From positions 40,740-104,739 of the forward strand of contig CAJUCW010000010.1 of the NCBI GenBank assembly GCA_910585275.1: 64,000 bases of DNA, in the 5' to 3' direction. Shown piece after piece: positions 43,422 through 51,765 of this stretch. Positions within the stretch are counted from its first letter, which is position 1. Each line of letters opens with the position of its first letter. The position numbers were made by a program, and so were the translations under genes. The notes beneath the pieces were generated by a model. That model was not told the origin of the DNA. It did no database searches and was given only the letters and a program-made list of their open reading frames with translations. Source of the stretch: an uncultured Muribaculaceae bacterium. Lineage in GTDB: Bacteria; Bacteroidota; Bacteroidia; Bacteroidales; Muribaculaceae.

Positions 43422-43452
43422 TTTGAATATTGCTCGGGAAAAGCTAATTTTG
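43422..43452 (+). promoter_or_regulatory. Promoter of the cvpA-suf operon
   Basis: TTTG at 43422-43425, 19-base spacer, TAATTTTG at 43445-43452: both boxes match the Bacteroidota consensus exactly. ATG 43464 is 11 bases away, so the leader is only a few bases long. Confidence 0.75.
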
Positions 43453-43463
43453 CACTCTTGGAT

Positions 43464-44093
43464 ATGAGCGATGCTGTTTATCATATAATAGTAATGGCCG
43501 TGGCTGCGATTGCTGTCATCAACGGCTTCCGCAAAGGATTTACGGGACAGGTGTCAGGTATCCTTGGTTTTGCGTTCGGCACTGTGTGCGCGCATGTGTT
43601 TGACGCTCAGGCTGAAGGTTTCGTGAGGATGCTGCTCCCCGGCATTCAGGGCAGGCTTGGTGCTGCTTTCATTTACAGTGTGTTGTCGGCCGCAATGGTT
43701 TATCTGGTAGTATATTTTTTATTCAGGATGCTGACAAAGATACTGAGAAGCGCAATGCAGGTGTTTTATGTTGGCATGCTCGACTCTCTGATGGGGTCGG
43801 CGTTCTGCCTGATGAAGTATATGCTCATGCTCTCCATAGTGTATAACCTGATACTTTGTGTGAACCCTGAATCGGATTTGCTCAGGTATGCCGATGCCGA
43901 CGACGGAAACGTGGTGGAATGCGTATTGCAGATAGCGCCCGGTTTGCTTGGGTGCGGGAGTTGCGACGACCTGTCGCATCTCATACAGCTGCGAGAGGCT
44001 AAGAAAATCAGTTGCAACATAAATTGCGTGCCGGATGTTATAGATATGGGAAACAACCGGTTCCAGACAAAAATAAATAATAGAGATGCTTAA
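43464..44093 (+). CDS. cvpA: CvpA family membrane protein
   Basis: A 209-residue inner-membrane protein with four hydrophobic segments in the first ~130 residues (IIVMAVAAIAVINGFRKGF, VSGILGFAFGTVCAHVF, AFIYSVLSAAMVYLVVYFLF, MLDSLMGSAFCLMKYMLMLS), the CvpA core. The C-terminal ~70 residues are soluble with a Cys cluster (LLGCGSCDDL). Start at ATG 43464 rather than TTG 43458. It overlaps sufC by 8 bases; CvpA is required for colicin V production in E. coli and has a poorly known envelope role. Confidence 0.85.
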   Translation: MSDAVYHIIVMAVAAIAVINGFRKGFTGQVSGILGFAFGTVCAHVFDAQAEGFVRMLLPGIQGRLGAAFIYSVLSAAMVYLVVYFLFRMLTKILRSAMQVFYVGMLDSLMGSAFCLMKYMLMLSIVYNLILCVNPESDLLRYADADDGNVVECVLQIAPGLLGCGSCDDLSHLIQLREAKKISCNINCVPDVIDMGNNRFQTKINNRDA

Positions 44094-44853
44094 AGTCAAC
44101 AACCTTCATGCCCGTATCAACGGGAAAGAGATATTGAAAGGAATCAACCTTGAGGTGCGTCCCGGAGAGGTGCATGCCATAATGGGTCCGAACGGGTCGG
44201 GCAAGTCAACGCTGTCGATGGTGCTTGCCGGCAATCCGGCCTACGAAGTGACAGAGGGAAGTGCGGAGTTTTATGGCAAAGACCTTCTTTCCATGCCTCC
44301 GGAGATAAGGAGCCATGAAGGACTTTTCCTTGGATTCCAGTATCCGGTGGAGATTCCGGGAGTCTCTATGGTGAATTTTATGCGTGCCGCCGTCAATGCC
44401 AAACGCGAATATTTCGGAGAGCCGCCCATGAGCGCCACTGAATTTCTTAAAATGATGAGGGAGAAAAGGTCGATAGTGGAACTTGACAACAAACTCGCTT
44501 CGCGTTCGGTCAACGAAGGTTTTTCTGGAGGGGAGAAGAAAAGGAACGAGATATTCCAGATGGCTGTGCTCGAACCGCGCTTGTCTATACTTGACGAAAC
44601 CGACTCCGGTCTTGACATCGATGCCCTCCGTATAGTAGCGGAAGGCGTAAATAAACTTAAGACTGACAACAACGCCACGATTGTCATTACCCATTACCAG
44701 CGTCTTCTCGACTATATCAAGCCCGAGGTTATTCATATCCTTTATAAAGGCAGGATTGTCATGACCGGAGGACCTGAACTCGCACTCGAACTTGAAGAGA
44801 GGGGTTATGACTGGATAAAGCAGCAGGTTGACGGCCAGGATGGGGCGCAGTAA
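44086..44853 (+). CDS. sufC: Fe-S cluster assembly ATPase SufC
   Basis: A 255-residue ABC-type ATPase that energises the SufBCD scaffold. Walker A is MGPNGSGKSTLSMVLAG, the signature is FSGGEKKRNEIFQMA, Walker B is LSILDETDSGLDID, and ITHYQRLLDYI supplies the H-loop. These are the SufC-specific forms. It directly follows cvpA with an 8-base overlap; sufB, normally upstream in Bacteroidales suf loci, is not here. Confidence 0.97.
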   Translation: MLKVNNLHARINGKEILKGINLEVRPGEVHAIMGPNGSGKSTLSMVLAGNPAYEVTEGSAEFYGKDLLSMPPEIRSHEGLFLGFQYPVEIPGVSMVNFMRAAVNAKREYFGEPPMSATEFLKMMREKRSIVELDNKLASRSVNEGFSGGEKKRNEIFQMAVLEPRLSILDETDSGLDIDALRIVAEGVNKLKTDNNATIVITHYQRLLDYIKPEVIHILYKGRIVMTGGPELALELEERGYDWIKQQVDGQDGAQ

Positions 44854-44873
44854 GAATTAGAATTTTACCGGTA

Positions 44874-46229
44874 ATGAGCGCACTGACACAATATATAGAT
44901 TTATACAAGGAGCACACCGCCGTCGTGAACTCCAATAGTACCGACGTGCTAAACTGCAAACGCGCAGAGGCGTTGAATGTGCTTGAAAACATGACGTTGC
45001 CTGCGAAAGGGAGTGAAAACTATGAAGTGACCGACCTTGACAGGATTCTGTCGCCCGATTACGGCGTCAACATCGCGAGGGTGAATATCGACGTTAATCC
45101 GGCGGCTACATTCCATTGCGGGGTTCCGAACCTTTCCACATCGCTTTTCCTCCAGGTGAACGATATCTATGCCGAAAGCGAAAACGCCCGCGTCGGCCTT
45201 CCGGAAGGGGTGTTTGCCGGAAGTCTTAGGGATTTTGCAACACGATATCCTGAGGTGGCTTCCATCTATTATGGGAAATTGGCGGATATCAACAACCCGA
45301 CGGTGGCTCTCAACACCCTCCTCGCCCAAGACGGCATTGCCGTTTGGGTAAGGAGAGGAGTGAAAGTGGAAAAACCGCTCCAGATTGTCAACATTCTTCA
45401 AAACGGCATGCCGTTGATGGCGGTGAGAAGGGTGCTCGTGATTTTGGAAGAAGGTGCGGAAGTGAAAATCCTTTCGTGTGACCATACACAAAATCCCGAC
45501 CAGGATTTCCTTTCGCTTCAAACCATAGAGCTTTTCGCCGGAAAAGATTCCGTGCTCGATTATTATGACCTTGAGGAATCGACCGAACTCACGTCAAGAC
45601 TTTCATCGCTTTATCTGCGCCAGGAAGAAGGAAGCAACGTGATGATAGACGGTATTACACTCTACAATGGCACCACAAGAAACGAATACTTCTGCGTATT
45701 CAACGGAAAACATGCAAGTCTGAAACTTTATGGGATGGGAATCGAAGACCGAAAACGCCATCTCGACACATATTCAAGGGTGGTGCATGCCGAAGGCGAT
45801 TGCAAAACCGATGAACTTTTCAAGTATGTGGTTGATGACGAGGCGGTAGGTGCGTTCGCAGGTCTCATCCATGTGCTTCAGGGAGCCGACAAAACCGAGG
45901 CATACCAAAACAACAGGAATATAGTAGGTTCGGACAAGGCGCGGATGTTTTCAAAACCGCAGCTTGAGATATATGATGACGACGTGAAATGCAGCCATGG
46001 CACCGCCACTGGGCAACTTGACGGCATGCAGGTGTTTTATATGCGCACGAGAGGCATACCGGAGGCTACCGCAAGGCTTCTGCTGAAACAGGCTTTCATG
46101 GCCGATGTGATAGAGGGGGTTCGTCTTCACGGACTTAAAGACAGACTCCATCTTCTCGTTGAAAAACGCTTCGCCGGCGGGGCGTTGAATTGCAGTTCCT
46201 GTAAATCCGCATGTTCGTCGGCTGAATGA
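44874..46229 (+). CDS. sufD: Fe-S cluster assembly protein SufD
   Basis: A 451-residue scaffold subunit that pairs with SufB and SufC for cluster assembly and iron acquisition. It has the SufB/D beta-helix core, with EGAEVKILSCDHTQ, RNEYFCVFNGKHASLKLYG, DKARMFSKPQLEIYDDDVKCSHGTATGQLD, and MRTRGIPEATARLLLKQAF. The conserved His in KCSHGATxG-type context is SufD-like. It lacks the extra N-terminal regions of SufB, so I call it SufD. Twenty bases after sufC. Confidence 0.93.
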   Translation: MSALTQYIDLYKEHTAVVNSNSTDVLNCKRAEALNVLENMTLPAKGSENYEVTDLDRILSPDYGVNIARVNIDVNPAATFHCGVPNLSTSLFLQVNDIYAESENARVGLPEGVFAGSLRDFATRYPEVASIYYGKLADINNPTVALNTLLAQDGIAVWVRRGVKVEKPLQIVNILQNGMPLMAVRRVLVILEEGAEVKILSCDHTQNPDQDFLSLQTIELFAGKDSVLDYYDLEESTELTSRLSSLYLRQEEGSNVMIDGITLYNGTTRNEYFCVFNGKHASLKLYGMGIEDRKRHLDTYSRVVHAEGDCKTDELFKYVVDDEAVGAFAGLIHVLQGADKTEAYQNNRNIVGSDKARMFSKPQLEIYDDDVKCSHGTATGQLDGMQVFYMRTRGIPEATARLLLKQAFMADVIEGVRLHGLKDRLHLLVEKRFAGGALNCSSCKSACSSAE

Positions 46230-46245
46230 AAGATTAAAAAGATAA

Positions 46246-47472
46246 TTGGAAATGGACTTAGCTGAGATAGAGGCCATAAGAAGGGAATTCCCGATACTTG
46301 GACGTGAAATTGCGGGTCGCAGGATGGTGTATCTTGACAATTCCGCGACTTCGCAGACCCCGGATTGTGTAGTAAAAGAAATTACTCGTCTTTACACCCA
46401 CGAAAAGGCGAACGTACACAGGGGTGTCCATACTTTGTCGCAGGAGATGACCGACCTTCAGGAGAAATCGAGGGAACACGTCAGGAAATATATAAACGCC
46501 TCGTCGATAGAGGAAGTTATATTCACGCGAGGCACTACGGAGGCGATTAATCTTGTGGCCGCTTCGTTCGGAAGTCGTTTCAAGGCCGGCGATGAGGTGA
46601 TTCTGACTGTGATGGAACATCATGCCAACATAGTGCCGTGGCAGCTTCTTCAGAACCGAACCGGGATTGTTTTGAGGGTGGTGGATATCAACGACAGAGG
46701 AGAACTCGACATAGACCAATACCGCAGTCTTTTCAATGAAAAGACGGTGATGGCTTCGTTCTGCCACGTCAGCAATGTGCTCGGCACTATCAACCCTGTG
46801 AAGGAGATGACGGAATATGCCCACAGCCGGGGAGTGCCGGTGCTTATCGACGGTGCGCAGGCATCGCCCCATCTTTCAATCGACGTCGCTGACCTCGATT
46901 GCGATTTCTATGTTTTTTCTTCGCATAAGATGTATGGACCCACCGGCATCGGCGTGCTTTACGGCAAGAAAAAATGGCTTGAAGAGATGCCTCCGTATCA
47001 GGGAGGCGGGGAGATGATCGGGAAGGTGACTTTCGAACATACCACATTTGCCGACCTTCCGTTTAAGTTCGAGGCGGGGACTCCGGATTTTATCGGAATT
47101 GCAGCGTTGTCGAAGGCCCTCGATTTTATCGAAGATGTCGGCATGGAGCGGATTGCCTCCCATGAGCATGAACTGCTTGAATACACCCAAAAACGGATGG
47201 AAGCTATCGAAGGAGTTAAGATTTATGGCACCGCCAAAGAAAAGGATGCCGTGATATCTTTCCTTGTTGGCAATAGCCATCCTTACGACCTCGGTCTGTT
47301 GCTTGATAAGCAAGGGGTGGAGGTGCGTACGGGTCATCATTGTGCAATGCCATTGATGGACCGTCTTGGGATACCGGGTACGGTGAGGGCGTCTTTTGCG
47401 GTGTATAACACGCTGGAAGAAGCCGATATGTTTTTGAAGGCACTCCAGAGAGCGGTCGCCATTTTGGAATGA
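46246..47472 (+). CDS. sufS: Cysteine desulfurase SufS
   Basis: A 408-residue PLP enzyme supplying sulfur to the Suf machinery. Features include VYLDNSATSQTPDCVV, MEHHANIVPWQLL, VLIDGAQASPHL, the PLP-Lys in YVFSSHKMYGPTGIGVLYG, and the catalytic Cys in VEVRTGHHCAMPLMDRLG. Group II desulfurase pattern. Seventeen bases after sufD, last gene of the operon, convergent with the Ser/Thr kinase gene. No SufE is visible here. Confidence 0.95.
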   Translation: MEMDLAEIEAIRREFPILGREIAGRRMVYLDNSATSQTPDCVVKEITRLYTHEKANVHRGVHTLSQEMTDLQEKSREHVRKYINASSIEEVIFTRGTTEAINLVAASFGSRFKAGDEVILTVMEHHANIVPWQLLQNRTGIVLRVVDINDRGELDIDQYRSLFNEKTVMASFCHVSNVLGTINPVKEMTEYAHSRGVPVLIDGAQASPHLSIDVADLDCDFYVFSSHKMYGPTGIGVLYGKKKWLEEMPPYQGGGEMIGKVTFEHTTFADLPFKFEAGTPDFIGIAALSKALDFIEDVGMERIASHEHELLEYTQKRMEAIEGVKIYGTAKEKDAVISFLVGNSHPYDLGLLLDKQGVEVRTGHHCAMPLMDRLGIPGTVRASFAVYNTLEEADMFLKALQRAVAILE

Positions 47473-47538
47473 CGTAACTCGGCTTGGATTATCAAACATG
47501 CCTAAGGTATGTAGCTACAGAGAAGATTTGTTTTTCAG

Positions 47539-48546
47539 CTATTTCTCTTCTTTAGAAGGCCAGGAGTGATAGTCGATGACGCGCACGTTTTCCATTTCCG
47601 TCAGGACCTGTGCCGGTACTGAAGGGTTGATGCTTTCTTCGTGGCGGTTGTAAAGAATCAGTGCAATCCATGCAAAAAGGAGTGTGATGACGGAAATCAG
47701 AATGGCCGACATCCGCTTTGTCCCGAACGCGATGCCTCCTATGCCTGCTGATTTTCCCGAAGAGGAAGGGATGTCGATGTCGCAGACGGATTGAGGGCGC
47801 GCGCCCGGATTTGCTTCTGTGCATTCCTTTGAAATCTTTTGCAGCCTGCGGTTGCCGGTTAATGAAGCCAGTTCTCCGGCAATTACCCCGAAAGAGTATA
47901 TGTCGGCTCGTACGTCGGGTTTGGCTCCCTGTTTCAGTTGTTCGGGAGCCATATAGCTCCTGGTGCCGGCAGGCACCTTTATCACCATAAACGTATTGCT
48001 GTCGGAAAGACTGAAATCAATCAGTTTCACTACATTGCCGGAATGGGTGACAAGGATATTGGCTGGTTTGAGGTCGCGGTGGAACACCTGTTTGCTATGG
48101 ATATATGCAAGCGCGTTCGAAAGCTGCGACAGAACGGCAAATGCCTTTTGGACCGTTATATCCCCGCGTCTGATTAGAGTTTCGAGGGAGTCGCCATCGA
48201 CATATTCGAGAATGATGGCTGGTCCCAGACCGTCGATTTCTTCGAATCCGACGGTGTTGCGGATGTTGGGATGGTCAAGCGAAATCCCTATTTCGAATTC
48301 CTTCGACAAGGCCGTGCGATAGACCGGATTATACCTGAAATCTTCTTTCAGACATTTCAATATGAACCGTTTTCCGTAACGAACGGCCGACAGGAGCCGT
48401 GTTGCGCCCGATCTCGATGTATAAAGTGGCGTTATATTGTCGAATATTCCTGCAGGGAGTGGAAGTTGGCCGCAGTTTATTTCTGAGGCAAGGTCTTGGG
48501 TATAGCCGGAAGACTCGGCTTCATGAAGGTTGACGTCGGTTTTCAT
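47539..48546 (-). CDS. Membrane-tethered Hanks-type Ser/Thr protein kinase
   Basis: A 335-residue kinase. The catalytic Lys is K64 (RFILK), the alphaC Glu E83, the HRDLKPAN loop 156-163 (Asp158), D177 of the activation start in LIDFSL (DFS rather than DFG), SYMAPEQ near 197-203, ADIYSFGV 214-221, and Arg250. The Gly-rich loop is degenerate (TSRSGATRLLSA). One membrane helix follows at ~281-299 (ILISVITLLFAWIALILYN), leaving a ~35-residue tail outside. Catalytic residues look intact, so an active kinase is likely. It overlaps the preceding HTH-like gene by 4 bases and is the last gene of the surface operon. Confidence 0.88.
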   Translation of the reverse strand: MKTDVNLHEAESSGYTQDLASEINCGQLPLPAGIFDNITPLYTSRSGATRLLSAVRYGKRFILKCLKEDFRYNPVYRTALSKEFEIGISLDHPNIRNTVGFEEIDGLGPAIILEYVDGDSLETLIRRGDITVQKAFAVLSQLSNALAYIHSKQVFHRDLKPANILVTHSGNVVKLIDFSLSDSNTFMVIKVPAGTRSYMAPEQLKQGAKPDVRADIYSFGVIAGELASLTGNRRLQKISKECTEANPGARPQSVCDIDIPSSSGKSAGIGGIAFGTKRMSAILISVITLLFAWIALILYNRHEESINPSVPAQVLTEMENVRVIDYHSWPSKEEK

Positions 48547-49112
48547 TTTTCAATGACGTTTATGTGGGTCAGTCCCCCGTTGCGGCCTGCGATGAAAGGG
48601 GGAGTGTGTTGGCCGTCGCGGATAATATATGGAAGATAGAGAGGTAATCCTTTTATGAAACAACCGGTGATGAAACGGTCGCCCGCAGTCAGTTTGCTGT
48701 TTTCCGCCGAAACCACTTCATATAAGCTTTCGCCCATATAACGGAGTTTTACAATTCTGTTTGGCAACCAACCTATTTCAACCATAATGCCCGCATCGAG
48801 CCCGGCACTCGAGAGTTGGAAGGCTGTGAAAAAAGATGAATTGTAGATAGGACTTTTTTTGAGCCATTCCACGAATTCCCTGAAAGATGAATGCCCGATA
48901 TAAGAGGATAACACATCAAGCGTGGCGATGCGTGGATTTCTTGTATCGTTGACGTAGCCCCAAAGTCGTTTTAATGTAGATGCGGAAACCGATTCGCGCC
49001 TGTCTCTTGCAAGAAATCCGGAAAACTCCTCAAAGTCGGTAGTCGTATTGAGAGATTTTCCATATTTGCGTTCTACAAGCCGAAGAAGTTCCTGTATTTC
49101 CGGAGTTTTCAT
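48543..49112 (-). CDS. HTH-like Bacteroidetes protein of unknown function
   Basis: A 189-residue cytosolic protein. The N-terminal ~85 residues match a widespread Bacteroidetes module with VSASTLKRLWGYVND and IATLDVLSSYIGHSSFREFVEWL, which looks like a helix-turn-helix-type domain. The C-terminal ~95 residues are a separate beta-rich domain ending FIKGLPLYLPY ... GLTHINVIEK. No catalytic motif. Its stop overlaps the kinase start by 4 bases and its start is 1 base after the FN3-LRR lipoprotein stop, so it is probably a partner or target of the kinase (inference). Confidence 0.7.
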   Translation of the reverse strand: MKTPEIQELLRLVERKYGKSLNTTTDFEEFSGFLARDRRESVSASTLKRLWGYVNDTRNPRIATLDVLSSYIGHSSFREFVEWLKKSPIYNSSFFTAFQLSSAGLDAGIMVEIGWLPNRIVKLRYMGESLYEVVSAENSKLTAGDRFITGCFIKGLPLYLPYIIRDGQHTPPFIAGRNGGLTHINVIEK

Positions 49113-49113
49113 T

Positions 49114-50760
49114 TCAGTTTTCTGTTATGTTGGTGAATTTACCCCATTCGCGATGTCTTTTATAAGCAGCAGAAGCACCGGGAGACACATGGAGCGTGCA
49201 TTTCCCGAACATATCCGTAGGATTGGTGCCAAATGCGTTTTCTGCTACGAACGGAGGGAAAAATGCCTTGATATATATGTGGGAAGGAGTGCAACCCGAG
49301 AATGCATAGCTGCCTATGTATGCCGCTTCCGTGCCAATTCTTACGGTGGAAAGCATGGTGCTGTTCTGGAACAACGCTTCAGGGATGTTGACGAGATTTT
49401 CCGGGAGTGTGACTTCTTGGAGCATTGTAGAGGAGAGTGCCCCACGTCCGATAGCTTTGAAGTCATCCGGAAAGGATATGGAAGAAATACGGGTGCCGCT
49501 GAAAGCATTTTCCCCAATCGCAAGGACGGAAGCCGGAAGAGAGTAGTGGCCTTCCTTTGCCACGGGGAACCATAAGATTTCAGTCATTCCGGAGTCGAAG
49601 AGCACTCCGTCGAGACTCCGGAAATGAGGGTTGGCTTCCGAGACATTGATTTCTTCAAGGGCATCGCACCCGGAAGAGGTCTGGAAGGTGGCGACGTTGG
49701 CAGGAACCGTCAGCGCGCGTAGAGCAGTGCAATGTGCGAACGCATCGCGCATCATGGCAGATGCTGTGACTGGGAGTTTTATGCCGGTGAGGAGCCGGCA
49801 ATCGGCAAAAAGTCCGGTGGAAATGGTGTTGGCGACGGTGAACCGGCTTCCGTCGTAGGTTGCGCCTCCTTCCACTATGACAGCATCGGAAATGTCGATG
49901 GTGGATGCGGAACTTTCGATTTTACTTTCACCCGGAAGCAATGGAGCGCGGAGCATGCGGCGCAAGAATCGAAAATCATCGCCGTCCATCGGCCCGGCAA
50001 TCGCAAGGTTGTCAAAAGTGATGGCACCGTTTCCAAGTAAAGTGGAAAGGAGTCCGGGCGACTCAAGCAGCACGACATCGCCGGGGATGAAAACGACGGG
50101 CTCGCCGGTGGTTTTGCCGATTGAATTTGTGGCGAATGGGGTTATGACGTAGTCACACTTGATGCGTGGAAGGCTGACGTAAAGCGTATGCTCGCCGGTG
50201 TGTAGTGCGTTTGAAGGGAGCGGATGAGTGGTAATCTCTCCCGTGACGGGATTCAGGACTTCGCATCCCGCTTCCGTCAGCGGTTCGCCCCCGTCGTCGG
50301 AGATGGAGAATCCTACAATCAGACCTATCGGACCGGAAGACATAGAAATGGCGGCAGAAACGGAGGGAGGGTCGTTGGAAACGGTTTTGAAAGAGAGTGT
50401 CTGCGACTTGATTACAGCCGTGGTGCTGCCTCCTTCCGCGCAGTAATAATAGGTGGTGCCTGGTTTCAGATTTTCTATTTTCAGGCTTACTTTATCGGAA
50501 GCGACAGACAAGTCAGCCGATTTTATGGACATCTCTTCGGTCTCTCCATATCTGAAACGCAGAAACGACAGTGAGCCTGTCCCTTTTGTTGTGATACGTG
50601 CTTCAAGGGTGGCTTCCGTACGTCCGATATCGGATGCCGGTTCTACCGTGATTTCCGGCTCTATGTTGGCCGGACCTTCCGTGTCGGAGCATCCGGATGT
50701 AATCATGGCTTTCAGAACCAATAGTAAAGGGGGTATGATGTATTTAAATATATTATTCAT
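49114..50760 (-). CDS. FN3-like and BspA-type LRR surface lipoprotein
   Basis: A 548-residue lipoprotein (lipobox MITSGC, Cys24). Residues ~32-130 form one or more FN3/Ig-like domains (ATLEARITTKGTGSLSFLRFRYGE; PGTTYYYCAEG). A second beta domain spans ~135-225. Residues ~330-540 are BspA-type LRR repeats (LRALTVPANVATFQTSSGC; MLQEVTLPENLVNIPEALFQ; RIGTEAAYIGSYAFSGC). BspA-like LRR proteins bind host or bacterial surfaces. It overlaps the PEGA-like gene by 8 bases. Confidence 0.82.
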   Translation of the reverse strand: MNNIFKYIIPPLLLVLKAMITSGCSDTEGPANIEPEITVEPASDIGRTEATLEARITTKGTGSLSFLRFRYGETEEMSIKSADLSVASDKVSLKIENLKPGTTYYYCAEGGSTTAVIKSQTLSFKTVSNDPPSVSAAISMSSGPIGLIVGFSISDDGGEPLTEAGCEVLNPVTGEITTHPLPSNALHTGEHTLYVSLPRIKCDYVITPFATNSIGKTTGEPVVFIPGDVVLLESPGLLSTLLGNGAITFDNLAIAGPMDGDDFRFLRRMLRAPLLPGESKIESSASTIDISDAVIVEGGATYDGSRFTVANTISTGLFADCRLLTGIKLPVTASAMMRDAFAHCTALRALTVPANVATFQTSSGCDALEEINVSEANPHFRSLDGVLFDSGMTEILWFPVAKEGHYSLPASVLAIGENAFSGTRISSISFPDDFKAIGRGALSSTMLQEVTLPENLVNIPEALFQNSTMLSTVRIGTEAAYIGSYAFSGCTPSHIYIKAFFPPFVAENAFGTNPTDMFGKCTLHVSPGASAAYKRHREWGKFTNITEN

Positions 50761-51751
50761 TCTTCCTTAATTTTCCGATTATGATGCCGACTCCGATTGA
50801 GCCATACCATTGCGAACCTTCGATAGAGATTACCGATGCTGACAAGGAAATGCGTTTAAGCGAGAAACGCACGCCGACCTCGAATGCTACTCCGGCATGG
50901 CTATAGGGTGAGTTCTTGACATAGCCTCCCCCTTCGCTTTCCGCGAGCTGCCATGCGGTGTTGTCATAGCCGTAGCCTATCCCTTCGAAGATTCCGAAAG
51001 TGTTTGAAAGACGGTGTGCCGCTCCCAGTGTTGCTGTCATGAAAGCATGGCGTTTTTTGCCGGAATAATAGGGGGTCTGGCCGTTGAAGGCACCGTCTTT
51101 GTCGCATGTGGCTATGGTGTGTCCGATTCTGCCGAAGTCTGACGAGATATGGAGAAACATTCCGTGGCGACGCATCAAAGACAGCCTTATCCCTGCGGCG
51201 AGGGTGTTGGCCGACCCTCCGAACCCAATGGTAGGTTCCACCGTGAGCAAGAGAGGCATACTTATTTTCGGGACCTTCATCAGGAGGGTGTCGGTTCGCG
51301 TTACTACAAGAGTGTCATGGACGGTAGTGACCACCGGCACCGTTTCAGATGCTATAACGAGGGCGGGAGGTTCCGCCACTTTCATCTCGTAAGACATGTG
51401 GCTTTCAATCTTGAGTGGAAACTGATAGTCGCGCAAGACTCCCCATTCGGGATGCTTGAGTGTGATTCTTTTGGAGCCTTTAGGAATATAAAGCCATATT
51501 TCGCCGGTCTTGTCTTCCCTTTTTACAATTCCCAAGGGGGTGGAAAATGCGAAATCGGGCGAAGCCTGTACTTTTATCAATGCACACCCTTCGTCGTTCA
51601 GATCGGTCACAGGGTTGATAAAGGCCGTGACATCGTTGGCGAGCATTCTGAAGGAATCCACGTTATATTTTTGAGCCGATATGCCGTTTGAGCCGATAAG
51701 GATAAGGATGGCTATCGTCAGTGTCCGAAATATTGGTTTGAAAGATGTCAT
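50753..51751 (-). CDS. PEGA-like N-terminus plus outer-membrane beta-barrel-like protein
   Basis: A 332-residue exported protein, signal peptide ~1-26 (TLTIAILILIGSNGISA). Residues ~27-125 resemble PEGA-like domains (CALIKVQASPDFAFSTPLG; YIPKGSKRITLKHPEWGVLRDY). A short Thr/Val-rich linker (VHDTLVVTRTDTLLMK) follows, then ~170-332 look like antiparallel barrel strands (FGGSANTLAAGIRLSLMRR; IGVGIIIGKLRKNE) with a C-terminal aromatic or hydrophobic strand. Placed between the LRR lipoprotein and the WG/NTF2-like protein. The role is unknown; PEGA-like domains are frequently linked to kinases. Confidence 0.65.
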   Translation of the reverse strand: MTSFKPIFRTLTIAILILIGSNGISAQKYNVDSFRMLANDVTAFINPVTDLNDEGCALIKVQASPDFAFSTPLGIVKREDKTGEIWLYIPKGSKRITLKHPEWGVLRDYQFPLKIESHMSYEMKVAEPPALVIASETVPVVTTVHDTLVVTRTDTLLMKVPKISMPLLLTVEPTIGFGGSANTLAAGIRLSLMRRHGMFLHISSDFGRIGHTIATCDKDGAFNGQTPYYSGKKRHAFMTATLGAAHRLSNTFGIFEGIGYGYDNTAWQLAESEGGGYVKNSPYSHAGVAFEVGVRFSLKRISLSASVISIEGSQWYGSIGVGIIIGKLRKNE

Positions 51752-51765
51752 GGCTTTGTAAGGTG

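Noticed and set aside
44874..46229. sufB rather than sufD
   Set aside because: Length and the conserved pattern match SufD and SufB-specific regions are missing.
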